Part shown: piece by piece, positions 46,111-58,169 of the stretch | Position numbering within the stretch: the stretch's first letter is position 1 | Layout of the letters: each line of letters starts with the position of its first letter | Source: Galerina marginata | Lineage: Eukaryota > Basidiomycota > Agaricomycetes > Agaricales > Galerinaceae | Direction: 5' to 3' | NCBI GenBank assembly: GCA_023014335.1 | Contig: JAECYW010000005.1 | Location: 3,348,001-3,412,000, forward strand | DNA length: 64,000 nucleotides | The notes under the pieces: model-generated | What the model was told of the DNA's origin: nothing | Database searches by the model: none | The model's input: the letters and a program-made list of their open reading frames with translations, nothing else | Translations under genes and position numbers: made by a program

Positions 46111-48030
46111 TGTGATCAAATGGCACCGACGCGCAGTGGATTTTTAATGCTTGACTTCATTCTTCCCCCGACGCATCAAACGACAGCCTGCTACGCTTAC
46201 TGGAGCCCATAAACCAAGATCGAAGCACAGGCACTCTCAAATGGGGCCTTTACCTCTCATTTCCACCGCCAGAGTTTCTCTTTCGCTTCTGCCTTGGTCA
46301 TCTTGGCTCTAAGGTCAATGCCGTGACAGGCTTCAATTTGTCAATTCTTCCTTCCACTTGGTCTTCGCAATCTAAAAGAGTCTACGCACTACTTAGATCT
46401 CACATTTGCCAATACTCTATTCCTGTCGTCCCTTCGCTAACTTCGTCGAGAAGAGAGAGCGAGTGGCTCAAATCTTGTCCTCTTTCAGGTATTTAAACAT
46501 GATCGTCGACCCGATCTTGTAATTCTGACCATCGATCCCTCTAGTCTTTCCACTACGGCAGGCCCAGTGTGCTCATCGCCGCGCAGAGACCGGGAATTTA
46601 CGAGAGTGGGTCGTTTATTGCTGATCCTTCGGGAATTGCAATTACGCCCGACTTAGGGTCGTTATTCTCATCCACAGTCCTGTGCGGCTTTATCTCTGGA
46701 CACATGAAGCTCCAATCTCACTCCACATATTGTCGCTCGTGCTCGACCCTCGGAGTTTCTAGCAATCGCAGACGTCGTCCAATCCGAGCTCCTCCCACTC
46801 AATCGGCCTCATACTAGACACACCGATTGAAGATGGAGATTAAAGAGGTATCGAGTCCTGCCTTGCTACTGCTCCCCAAGGTACATACTCCGTGATCACT
46901 CTGCCGTCCTCTCCTCTTTATATCCCTTCTCGATCGATTTCGAACCGTTGGTTTTGAATTGACCGACACTGCGGCCATTCCGTCGTTCTTTCTGGCTAGG
47001 TTTCCAAGATGTCATACTCAGATCTCGGAATTGGGGCCCCGTTTTCAACTGCTCCTACCGTATTCTGATAAGGGCACTTAACTCTGCTGCCTAGCCAAAA
47101 ATCGAATCAGAATTGCACCAGCTTCAAAAACCCTCCGCCTCTATCACGTTCATATAATAAAGTCGAAGACTGTGGTGCGGTTTTGTTCATCATGTATCCC
47201 CCGCTTGCCAGTTGGCACTTCAAATTGTCTTTCCTGGCTAGATCTCCTTCGTGCATATTCAGAAATAGGAACTGGGGCCGTGTAACTATGTACACAGGCA
47301 GCCGTTCTATTCTGTCACCATGGACTGATGGAAGAGTGATCCAGCCAAAACTCAACTCGAAGCAGCCTCGGATTTCGTATCTCCTCCAGCTTCGCTCTTG
47401 AATATTCTCTGGGTCCGAGCATCTGGCGTAAACCCTCCAATTTTACACGCAATCTTACCATATTTCTCGGTCCCAGCCGGATACCTATCCAGCTCTGCGT
47501 TTTCTTCTGCCACGCCGAGAATTCACGGCGAGCTCGCATTGTACAACCTGGCTAGATTTTCGGGTGGATATCCTCAGAAGTAGCCACAGTGCCGTGTACT
47601 TCAAGTATACGGCCTTCCGTCCTACTCTGATGTCGTAATATCCTCGTTGAATCTAGCCATAAACACAGTGGAGGAAGGCCGTAGGTGCTCTGCTTTAACC
47701 TATGATAATCGTCCAGTATTCTACTTTGGCTCCAGTTCAACCAAATGTCGCTTATGTTCCTCAGGCTATGATTTCTGGCCACGGACTGAAATAACTTTCC
47801 GGCCACTACGATTTCCAAGACATACGTATAGTGGGATGAAATTTAAAAGTGAGTCATTTGGAGCCCAGATGTCCGTCGATTATTTAATAATTATTCATAT
47901 CATTCTTCATTCAATCCTAAATGGTTTTAGCCTGTCGACGGCGCCTTCAGCTGGTATGTAGGCGTCGCGTTGACTTATTTTGTAGTTTGACTACTTTTAC
48001 CGATGCTCATATTATATAACCCAGAATACT
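46110..48030. repeat. Repeat copy 7: non-coding arm
   Basis: CATCAAACGACAGCCTGC (46175), GAGTGGGTCGTTTATTGC (46604), the sub-repeats at about 46992, 47235 and 47550, TAGCCATAAACACAG (47655) and a diverged GTCGACGGCGCCTTCAGCT (47934). Confidence 0.75.
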
Positions 48031-48900
48031 AAATCAATGCTGGCGGCTGCCTCGACTTCTACGCGTGTTGTAGTCAAAGTATCGGTTAGTCAGCAGAAGC
48101 AGATAACAGCGAAAACGCGGTTTTGAAGAGAATGTCGGGCGTCTTGTAAGCGGCGTGACGGCGTCTGGGTTCGGAACTTCCAGAATTGAGGTTGATATAT
48201 AGTTCAGGTCGACGGAGCAATCATGTTGGGTATGAGAACCAGACACACGTCATCCAATACCTTCCAATGTTCGTCTCTGAGCTGGGACATGACATTGTAA
48301 TATATCTACATAGGTATCATTGGAACAACATTAAAAGTTCGAAAATCAAAGCTGAGCTCCAAGCTAAGGAATACCATAGAAGAAGAGTAAGTTTTCAGGA
48401 ATTGGAGGCGTGCTCGAAGGATTAAATCCAGCGAAGGAATGATCAAATTTCTCACCATCCGATTCGTACTTCTACCCAAGCGTTCACTCGTGAAACACCA
48501 GCTTACCCGCCTTTAAGATGCAATAAAGAAGGAGTCGGAGAGGTGAGAAGTTTCACTAAAGCTTGAGCCTTGAGGCAAGTACAGTAGATTTCGAAGTTAC
48601 CTTAATAATACCCAACGCGGCCGGACATCGACGACGATTGAGTTGACTGGGATGACTCTGAGAGTGACAGCAGACCCGAGGAATCTGATTGGGATGTAAG
48701 TCTAGACCTCTCTGAAGGCGGACTAAAGCAACTTGATTAAATGTGGTATTGAATACTAAGCGCGAAAATCTTGACAGTGCGCTTGAAGCTGCCAAAAGCG
48801 CGTCAATCAAAGAAATCATTGAAACCTAATTACTTAACCACTTTGCGAAAAGACATGAGCAACGTACTACAAGAAATTCCGAAAGGGATGAGACAAAGCT
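48030..48900. other. Spacer between copies 7 and 8
   Basis: No supported gene. A CAGCTTACCCGCCTTTAAGA block near 48499 resembles the one near 63540 and 44536, so this is another remnant of that segment. Confidence 0.35.
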
Positions 48901-48959
48901 GTCCTTCTGACGGCCCACACGTGGATTTTTGACGCCAGCGCCGTGTTTTCACTGTCGTG

Positions 48960-51090
48960 TTTGGGCTTCAAGAGAGGCTCCTCCTAAGAAAAAGGACCAC
49001 GTGCCAAGCCTATCACAACGCACCCCGCGCGCCGTGCATCCGCGTCCGCGCCTTGTATGTCCTACATCATACGTCTGTTTGTCGTGCGTTTGATTTCAGT
49101 CCGCGTACTCTTACCCTTTGTACGTTTCTACGTCGGTGTGTACTTCATGTGAGCAACTTTCGTGTGGCTTCCCCTCTCCGACCGCCCTTTATGCGACCAC
49201 CCTTCATGGCTCCTCTTTCCATGCATCCGAGCTTGTATGCAGAGGTAGGACCACGGGCAGCCACAGGAGCGAGTGCGGCGACGGTACACTAGACATCGCC
49301 TCAGGCTACAGGTTCAGATTAGACGGCGAGGGATTTGACTGGAGAAGTGGAAGGGGGTGTCAGAACGGAAACAAAAGCAACGATAGAGAAAAGAAAAGAA
49401 AAGCAGAACAGACCAGAAAAAGAAAACCACGCCCCTCCAAAACGTAGGAGAGAAAAACGAAAACAGAAACAAAGACAAAAAGAAGATAAGAGGAAAAACG
49501 CACCCTACATAAACATTCAGACCAACGAACTACACTCAGGAGATACGTTTTGATTCGCGCGCCCGCTGCGACCACCCCCGCCAAATGCAGCGGCGACACC
49601 CCGAATACTAGTACGAGCTCGGGGCTGTTGCCCCTGTGGATGATTTCGGGGTGCGGCTAGATGTTGGACCGTCCGAGGAGGGTGAGGATGATGGTTGGGA
49701 GTGAATATGTTGTTAGCTGGCAGAGTCGGGTTGGGTTAGTGACTTCGAGAAGGAGGAAAGGGAAGGGATAGAGTGAAGGGACATACGAGTAGGCTGGCAA
49801 CGAGTAGCATACACTTGAACAAATTCCGCTTGAGCTTTCGCAGACCGTACTTCGACCCTCTCTGGCCCGCATGAACAACGAGTAGTCCGTCCCACTCCCA
49901 CTACCATCCGTGTCGTCGTTTATCGTCATCGTCCTCTGCAGCCCATTTAGAAGACCATTCCCCACATCGAGGGTTTAGCATATCTTCGAGCTTCGCCCAC
50001 TCTGCGCACGCCACCAGAGACCAGTAGGCGACGACGAGGACAAAGAGGAGAGAAGTGGGTGCGGCGGACTCGAACGAGGCTGGAAGGGCTGGGCCGGGGA
50101 AGACGTCCCGCGAGCGAGAGGGCGGGGAGGAGGGGCAGGCGAAACCCGGCGGGCTGTCGTCGCCGTGGCGGTGCAGGAGTGTCGGACTGGAGGAGTCGGG
50201 TCGTTGTCGGGGGAGGTTGAACCGTGGCTTGGGGGGATTGAACGGCATGCTGCGATGGATGAGGTTCGTTGAGGCGCAGTATGTGGTTGCTACTGTTATA
50301 TAGAGGGTAGAATCCGCTAGAAGGTGGGAAGAAGATTGAGCTCGCCAGCGAGAAAGCTAGAGCAAGAAAGACGATGGCGGATTCAAAGGCACAGCTATGC
50401 CCTCTACGGGCACTTGAGCAAAAAGGGCCAGGAACGCGGTAATAGTAGCAGTCTAAGGCTGTAGGTGATTGTGAGTAAGGAAGAAAGGACACTGGATAAT
50501 CGTGATCTCACCATCGTCTATGCCTTTCGCGTCGTCAGAGCAGAGGCGCTTCTTCCGAGCCGGTGCATTCAATATGAGTCATGGAATGCCGCTTTGTCCA
50601 CCCTAGATGGTCGCGCTAACGTCGTAGAAATCTCTATCGAAGCACAAAGTCAGTCGCATGGCTTGTCGTTGTCGTCGAGAACAAAAAATCTGGCAATATT
50701 CTGAAACACTACTGGGGCCGGATTATTTTGACGAGAGTCAAAAGGTCTAGGCACAGCGCTTGAGTTTTGCTATCACATTTTGCCGTCTCGTGTACCCCTC
50801 AAATACGAGAGCAAAACGCGTTACACTGCCGCGCCCGGACTATTTTGCCGGGGAGGCAAAACGCAAAGCAAGTTGTTTAGATTTTGCCAAGTCACGTGTC
50901 CCCACCATAGGATTGGCAAAATAGGGACTGGCAAAATTCAAACAACCTACCGTCGGATTTTGCCTACCCGTCAAAATAATTGGGCCGCAGCAGTGTTAGC
51001 AAAATCCAAGCGCTCTGACACACCTTTTGACCACTGGCAAAATTTTCCCACCTCAGTAGTGAAAGATTTGATTTCGACGCAAGTCACGTG
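48960..51090 (-). pseudogene. Repeat copy 8: membrane gene relic
   Basis: Exon boundary GTCAGAACGGAAACAAAAGC (49358), A-rich intron, CACCCTACATAAACATTCAG (49501), then a minus-strand exon reading QLTTYSLPTIILTLLGRSNI followed by a stop, then NSPELVLVFG. The longest uninterrupted stretch of the family (49947-50492, 181 codons) reads FLALAFSLASSIFF and NHILRLNEPHPSQHAVQSPQ, but it passes through former splice sites. The first exon (minus CSDDAKGIDDGEI) is at 50500-50560. A 355 bp element separates it from its upstream GTCACGTGT (51083). Confidence 0.5.
50707..51061. mobile_element. 355 bp non-autonomous element with CACTA ends
   Basis: Ends CACTACTGGGGCCGGATTAT and, on the other strand, CACTACTGAGGTGGGAAAAT, flanked by AAA on both sides. 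A second, internal pair (TTACACTGCCGCGCCCGG and CCGCAGCAGTGTTA) suggests a nested or compound structure. TTTTGCC / GGCAAAAT recurs about ten times. Copies 5 and 6 show the empty site (CTGGCAGAGAGGAAGATTTA at 36993 and 41843). Termini and 3-bp duplication fit the CACTA superfamily. Confidence 0.65.
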
Positions 51091-53330
51091 TGATCAATTA
51101 ACACGAGTGCGCAAATTTTCTATTCCTTGACTTTATTCTTACCAGCTTCCCCCGACGCATCCCGATTCCAGAAATCCACAGCCTGGCATGGTGACGAATA
51201 ATCCAAGTTCGAAGCACGGGAACTCTAAAGTGAACCTTACCCACCATTTTCACTGCCTCAGAGTCACCTTTTGCTCCGGGCTTGGTCGTGAAACAATTGT
51301 CTGCCAGGCTTCGAGTTTAAGTCGTCAAATGCCTCCTCCTCCTCCTCCTTTGACTTGAACTTCTTATTCTGGAACAGTATGGCTGGTGCATTGCTCTGAT
51401 CTCACCTCTGGCAGCATATCCGGTTGTCTATTTTTTAAATCCCCCGGGAAGATGGAGGAAGTTGATCCGACTTAGGTATTTAACCAGTCTGTTAACCCGA
51501 TCTTCCAGTTCTGACCCTCTTATACCTCTAGCTATTCTTCTACGGTAATTCATGGCTTACTACCACCATCGGTAATGCTTAATATCTTTCCACAACATTC
51601 TTCGTCTCAGATGGCCCTGGATTAGGTATGTAACCAAGATTGTCGTCCCGATCTTCCAGATCTAAGCCTGATCTCTCTTTAGCACTGCTCTAGACACTCT
51701 TCTAAGGCTATCTGTTGCTTATTGCAACTATTGGTCGACATACATCCCCAAAATTTCTGCGTCTTGACATGGGCCAATGTTTTCATCACCGCGCAGAGAT
51801 CAAGACCACATCGCGAGTTGGGTATTACGTCGCAGATCCTTTGGTCCCCGCTATTAAGCCTATTAATAACTCTCTCTTCGAGGCCTCAATCTTGATTCTG
51901 TACGGCTGTGGCTCGGGATATTTGGTCACGAAGCCCAAACCTTCCATCACCTCTCGTCGCTCATGTTCCATCCTCGGTAGCAATGGCAGCCGTGGTCCAG
52001 TCTGATCTCCTCCCACTCAATCAGCCTCATACTCGATGCATTGATTGAAGATGGAGATAATAGTATGTACTGCCGCCTTGCTACCCGATCCCTGAAGAAC
52101 CTGCTGTGTGATCAGCTCGCTCTGGGGTCCCTTCCTTTTTGCTATCCCTCCTCGATTTTGTTCGAACAGCTCATGTCGAGTCGGAATTCTGTCATCTTTC
52201 TGGCTAGGTTTCCAAGATGACGTACTCAGATCTCGGAATTAGGGCACTATTTTCGAAGGCTGCTGTCGTATTCTGATGATGGGCATTTCGGTAACCTAGC
52301 CAAATTTGATCCAAGAGTGCCTCGGCTCCGAAAACTCTCGATCTTTCACATATGTTCTGAGTGATAAATCGAACACTGCCGCACAGCTTGCTCATCATCC
52401 CTTTCTCGAACCCTACTTTCCAGTTCGCAGTTCAAATCCCTTTTCTGGCTGGATTGGCGTCTAGTATACTCAGAAATAAAAACTGGTGCCGTGTATTCAT
52501 CTACAGAGACACCCGTTCAATTCTGTTTGTGACTCCGAACGCAGTCTAGCCAAAAATTGACTCAAACCTGCCTCCTATTTCGCATTTCCTCTGTCTTCGT
52601 TCCTGATTCCCAGTTTCCAGTCGTACACCCTCCGATTTCCCCCTGTTTATTCCATTTATCCATCCTGGCTTCTCGGATACTATGCTCGCCTGCTATGGGC
52701 CTTTTTCTGCGACACCTGGCCTTCACGGCCACTTCGCAAGTTGATCCTGGCTAGATTTTCGGATCGATATCCTCAGAAGTAGGCATGGAGCCGTGTACAT
52801 TAAGTATACGGGCTTCCGTCTAACTCTGATAGCCAATTCTGTGTCGCGAATCTAGCCATAAATTCAACTCGACGCAGAAACTGCATAACGGCTCTGGCAC
52901 CAACTTTTGGCCTGGCGATGGCGTAATCATCTGTATATGTGAGTCGCACTGGTTTCCTTTGAGTTTGCCTACTTATCCGTGTTCATATTATCACAGAAGA
53001 TACCAATTCAGTGCTGGCAACTGTGATTTCGACACGAATTGGCAAGGCGTGTTTTCGTTATTATGATAAGTGACGTCATTGTTCGTCCATCCTTCACTTA
53101 CAAGTTTTTATGTAGACCACTTTTTCAAGGTTCCTACATTGAAGTTTACCTGCTTGCATGCTCAGATGGAGCCTCTATCTATACGAACTACCAATTTGTT
53201 TAAATTTGATCGCATGTATTCAACTACTCAGAATATCTACTTGAACTTTGCACGACTCCTTATTCCGCTGGCCCCGCTCTCAATCACGAATCGCGCCTAG
53301 TGCTCTTTCCGCAACGTATAGACTATAGGT
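51090..53330. repeat. Repeat copy 8: non-coding arm
   Basis: Full arm with a diverged CGCGAGTTGGGTATTACG (51814), sub-repeats at about 52198, 52445 and 52746, TAGCCATAAATTCAACTCG (52854) and the GTGAGTCGCACTGGTTTCC block (52939). It carries the empty site for the 299 bp element. Confidence 0.75.
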
Positions 53331-53399
53331 GTTTCCGTCCGACTGTGTTCTGGCTTCCGATTAAGGTTCCCGTCCAAAGCCTCTGGCATACACGTAGAT

Positions 53400-54320
53400 T
53401 CAGAGCAACTTGACCATCCTATCCTACTGCGACATCAGTGGCAGCCGCACTTATAGCAGAGGCGCAGGTGATGCCTTCAGCTACAGTTACCGCGAGCGGG
53501 TGAGCACGTCCTCGGCAACTCGTCTCCTTAATGTTCAGCAAGCTGACTGGAACAGAGCGTTAGTGCAGGTAATCAAGGCGAATAACAGGAAGCAAAGAAA
53601 AGAAAAGAAAGAGAAAAGAAAAATAGGAAGAACAACGCACCCCAGGGAGAAGTACCCGCAACACTGCAAATCGTTCTGTAAGTATCATAAGCCACCGGTC
53701 GTCCTCGAGGTGCTTGGACCATTCCTCTGGAGTTTGATCAGGCCTTTGCATTTTAAATTAAATGTGCGGCGGTTTGTGTGTTGAAAGAGGTCGTTCGTGA
53801 TCGGGTCCGGCCATGGATCCACTCGAGGAGCGCGACGAGAATTCCGGCGGAGGCGGCGACGGTGAAAGGACGAGCTCGGAGCGTTGCTGGTACGGCCAGA
53901 GGTTGAGCGACGTGAGGAGAGGGGCCCTGAATGGGGATCGTTGAGGTGTAGAAAGTCGGTGGCGCGGTTGGATGGAGGCCAGAAGACGGAAACGAGGTTT
54001 ATCTCGCCAGCGGGAAGCCAGAGTTAGGAAGAAGGTGACTAGCAGGTACAGCTGGGCCCGCTGCTGGCACTCGAGCAGAGAGAGCCATGATGCATGAACT
54101 TTCGTTGTGCGGAAGTCCAAGGTTGCTGGTGATTCCATGCTTTCGCGTCGGCGTATCTCGGCTCTCATGCAGATTTCATGGTAAAGAAAACTCCAGGCGA
54201 TGACGAATGCCGTTCACGATATTCGGTCGCGTTAACATTTCGGATAGATGAAAGACGTCGTTGTCGTTGCGAACGACAAAATGGCGGAGGGGAAGCTTTG
54301 ATTATGACATAAGTCACGTG
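53400..54320 (-). pseudogene. Repeat copy 9: truncated membrane gene relic
   Basis: The 3' part is diverged (GAGCGGGTGAGCACGTCCTC, 53495; CACCCCAGGGAGAAGTACCC, 53638). From 53920 it is almost identical to copy 7, including the damaged first exon and GTCACGTGT (54312). The minus-strand frame at 53758-54168 is the counterpart of that at 45664-45930. Confidence 0.5.
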
Positions 54321-54596
54321 TGATCAAATGGCACCGACGCGCAGTGGATTTTTAATCCTTGACTTCATTCTTCCCCCGACGCATCAAACGACAGCCTGCC
54401 ACGCTTACTGGAGCCCATAAACCAAGATCGAAGCACAGGCACTCTCAAATGCGGCCTTTACCTATCATTTCCACCGCCAGAGTTGCTTTTTCGCTTCTGC
54501 CTTGGTCATCTTGGCTCTAAGGTCAATGCGGTGACAGGCTTCAATTTGTCAATGCTTCCTTCCACTTGGTCTTCGCAATCTAAAAGAGTCTACCCG
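54320..54596. repeat. Repeat copy 9: truncated arm
   Basis: Continues as in copy 7 up to AAAAGAGTCTAC (54594) and stops there; copy 7 goes on with GCACTACTTAGATCTC. Confidence 0.8.
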
Positions 54597-54599
54597 ATT

Positions 54600-54735
54600 A
54601 AGCGCCCAGTTCGACCTCAGGGCCTGACCCGCCAACCCGTATCACGGGTACGGGTTTTTGTAGGGTACAAAAACATTTACCTGTGCCCGTACCCGTACCC
54701 CAACCCGCACAGGTCGTCGCACCTGTGCTCCTGAG
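54600..54735. mobile_element. Possible hAT-like tip or small derivative
   Basis: Dense ACCCGTACCCGT / ACGGGTACGGGT repeats between CAGGGCCTGACCCGCC and CACCTGTGCTCCTG, resembling the subterminal regions of the intact hAT but not the same sequence. Ends pair only weakly and no target duplication is clear. It lies at the break of copy 9. Confidence 0.35.
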
Positions 54736-54854
54736 TCCTCGTTGTAGTCAATTCCGAAGTTTAAATTGAATAAATGGTCCGAAATCGCGTAGATAATCTA
54801 CATAAGATCTAAACCCAAATGCTAATTCTGCTCAAAAGCACATAAGAAATTAAA

Positions 54855-57251
54855 TTAAACATGAGGAATGGATAAGGTCCATTCGACTACCCCCAATGCT
54901 GGCGGAGGGAGGTTCCTCAGAGAAATAATCGCCTCAACCAAGAGCGCAACTCGTGCAAGGATATACCATCCTATGAAGGAACCCAACATACATGCAACCA
55001 GATCTGGCCCACACCCGTCGATCCCATTATATAACAAATTCAGGCCAAACCATCCGAGGACAAATGTAACTAGTGAGATGCTCGTGATCGTGACTGAACA
55101 AACGCGCCAGATTTTGGCTTCGATAATGGAAGGGAAGGTGAATTCCCAGCCGACACAATGGATAGCGCCAAATATGGTACCAACGGAGACCAGAAGATAG
55201 TAAGCCCCTCTCATGCCCTGGTCGTCAGCAGAAGCATAGAAAGTAGGAACGTGTGTTTTGCCTTTGCAAATGGAGTTAGTATCGTTGACTTTGGCCACTG
55301 CTTCCAAAGGCCAACGGAAAATACGAAAGGGAAACCACAACGGTCGGCTAGTAAGATCTATGAAGGTTGGGATGCGGAGATTACTACGTTTTCTTTTGAA
55401 AATAGTTGGTGGCCTAGGTCGCATTTCTACTTGAACTTCCTGATTTGTCGTGCTTTCAACCTGATCTGTGTCTGAAGATAGACATTTGGAATATGTTCAG
55501 CAGTGTATGCCAGGATAACGAAACAAGATTCTGTTGACTCACTGGTTTCTTCTTTAGCCGCTTGATTGCCAGGTTGCTCCGGTAACTCATCTGGTTGTGT
55601 TTCTACTCAGATTTAAGTAACGGCGGCATGATTACCTGATTCAATATGGGGATATTCACGTTTTGAAGCACATATTGCATCTTCTCTCGGATTCGCCACG
55701 GTGTCCGGATCGATGATATCAGTTTCTAGAGAGAACAATTGGTGTTTGGCAACATATAGAAGGTAATTTATGAGAAAAGGTTGAATTAACTCACGTATTC
55801 CTTTTGCGGCCCTTTTAATGTCGACTGAGTTTGGCGACATTGACTGATTTGGTGCCTTAGGAACCGCAGCGTGGACCGGTACTGTAGTTTCAACATTGAG
55901 AGGCTTATGCCACCAAAAGGCATACATTACAGCATTGAGCGCGGCAAATCCGACCGTTGCGAGCTCGAGTTGGGTGATGGCAAGACCTTGGACTCTTCGT
56001 GCGATGCATTGAACAATAAACCATGTGGTTTGAACAATTACGACGGCCTTTGAGAGGCCGTCTCCCTTGCTACGGTCTTTGATTTCCTCCTCGGTGATCG
56101 AAGGTAAGGTAGGGGCCATCAGGAACGGGCACCCTTATGTAAGCGCTTACATAAGCGGCAAAATGTTGGCTCCCGGAAAAAATAAAAATTTTGGACGGTA
56201 ATTTTGCTGATATGTGAGTGAAAGACAGGTAAAATTATTTTTTTGACTCACGTCAGGTTGAAAGAGATACATATAGACCTATTATAATGGCCCATATGTC
56301 ATAATTTGGTTTCAAGACGTTGTGTGGTAGAGGCGGGGAAGTCGGGAGACAATGCCGCTCGGCCCGACGGTCAGACACCTACCTAATATAGTAGCTTACA
56401 TAATACCCTAACCCTAATGTCGCGGCAAAATCTTCGAGGTCAAAAATTCGAAAAGTTGCAGAATGAACCGGAAAGCACGAAAAAACACTTGGACAAAAAA
56501 TTGGGGTTTTTTAAGAATGGCTATTATCTCCCTCAAAACTTCATCAAATTGAAAACTGTTTCCAACAAGTTGTAAGGATACTCAATTGCTTCATTTCTAC
56601 GGTCTTTGAAATGTGGGAAAGTTGTTGGTGGTCGAGGTATATTGTGCTCGTCGTTGCTTACATAAGGGGTGCCCGTTCCTGATGGCCCCTACCTTAGGGT
56701 GATTCTGCCCGTGGAAATGAGCCCATCGAGCTCGCCTGGATCAAGTACGCCGACGGCCTTCCCGTCCTCATATAACATAAATCCACCCATTTGAATAAAA
56801 TGGCCATGGGCCATTGTCCATCCTTCACCTATATATGTTGATGGGAATAGTTTGTGAATTAGTTTTCAACGTTAAAAGTAATTGCCAAACTGACCGCCAT
56901 ACTGCATCTTCAACACTACAGCACCAAAGAACTGCCTCATCGCCCAGCCTACAATAAGTTCGGGGGCTATAATTGACCAAAAGACAATTTCAAAACGACG
57001 AAGGATCTTTCTGCCTTGAGATAAGCCTTCTTTAGGGATGTTAGGGTGAACCGATACCCATGAACACGCAAAGATTGTGACAAGGCAACTCCACACGATG
57101 TCCCAGACCGATCGGGTGTTTGGGCAGACACATTCTTGTGAGCCAATGGGGGCTTCCCTTGCACCGCTGGCACCCGCTGCTGTTTTCCAAAGAAACAGCG
57201 GTAATAAACATGTCTTCTGTACTTATCGACTGTTTCATTCACAAACAGCAT
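54855..57251 (-). pseudogene. Membrane protein gene disrupted by a 588 bp element
   Basis: Paralogue of the 32.2-33.9 kb gene. Exons (minus): 56895-about 57150 (ECVCPNTRSVWDIVW, FACSWVSVHPNIP), 56697-56828 (GWTMAHGHFIQMGGFMLY), continuing at 55795-56106 (EEIKDRSKGDGLSKAVV, TTWFIVQCIARRVQGL), then 55636-55725, 55543-55602 and 54855-55471 (FGAIHCVGWEFTFPS, YILARVALLVEAIISLRNLP, end WTLSIPHV). All other junctions stay in frame. The insertion falls inside an exon and brings a TAG after GRITLR. Without the insertion and one TA the frame reads on as GRITLPSITEEE. The first exon is not resolved. Function unknown, as for the paralogue. Confidence 0.75.
56107..56694. mobile_element. 588 bp TA-flanked inverted-repeat element
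   Basis: Both ends start AGGTAGGGGCCATCAGGAAC and continue through GGGCACC.CTTATGTAAGC. TA lies on each side (56105-56106 and 56695-56696) as a target duplication. Just inside the left end is the perfect palindrome TTATGTAAGCGCTTACATAA. There is no long frame, so it is non-autonomous. A TA target fits Tc1/mariner-type elements (or a similar superfamily). Confidence 0.85.
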
Positions 57252-57700
57252 TCGGGCTTTCCTTTTTAAGTATCCCCGACTTGCTGTATTTTTGAGAAAC
57301 AGACAACAAAGACAGAAGTCCTGTTTTTATTGGCTGTTTCTCTCGAAAACAGTGGCCACTGCCAGCTGTGTTGGGAAGTTAAGAGAGAACGGAGCGGCAT
57401 CTGCGTTGAGAAGGTTCTGGAGGACATAGGCGATGACTAGGATTAGCAACATTGGGAGCTGAGAAGAAGGAGGACTTTCCAGCAGTATCGACTCATTAGG
57501 ACCGCCCGCAACACAGCTTTAATTTTTGACGTGGTAATTTTATTGTTTTCCGATTGATGCTTGTCACTATGTCATCGTAATTTTACCGGCCTGTTGGCCA
57601 GGTCTGTGCCCACACCCTATATTTCTCATTCCGGGTTTGGTAAAATCATGTAAATTTAACGTGGATAAAGTGGGAAATGAAAGGGAACGTATCAACTACA
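57252..57700. other. Upstream region of the disrupted gene
   Basis: Three short motifs of the type GGCTGTTTC.CTC.AAAACAG recur at 57180-57350. No gene seen. A (GATGA)n microsatellite follows at about 57898-57920 inside copy 10. Confidence 0.35.
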
Positions 57701-58169
57701 GAGTACGTGCGTGTGTTCGTGATTCAACGCTCGAGCAAGTTTGGTATGTTATTGGGGTATTTGGTCTGAATGCGGATAGTCGATGTGGATGTGAAGGATG
57801 TGGATGATTCATCTACTTTTAGTTTTGGGATCGCATTTCCTTGATTTTCCCCGCTTGTGGAACTTGGAGACGAGGATAAAGCGGGGTCGGGAAGGATTGG
57901 ATGAGATGAGATGAGATGAGATCAAATTAGGTGGGCAGACGGACATGGGCAAGGGGTGGGGTGAGGTTGAGGTTGCTGGTGAATGAAGCAAGAATGGACG
58001 CAAGGCAGTACGACCACGAAAAAGAGCCAGGAAAAGATGGGTCGCGCGTCACGTCAGCGTCGCAGAACCGAGTTTGAGGGTTGAGTCCAGGTCCAGGTCC
58101 AAGAAAAGACGCGACTACGCATCGCCCGTGCAACCCCAAGCCTCCGCATCCATCACCCTGACTCGCCCG

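Noticed and set aside
57898..57922. (GATGA)n tract as a regulatory element
   Set aside because: It is a short simple repeat in a decayed copy with no counterpart in other copies.
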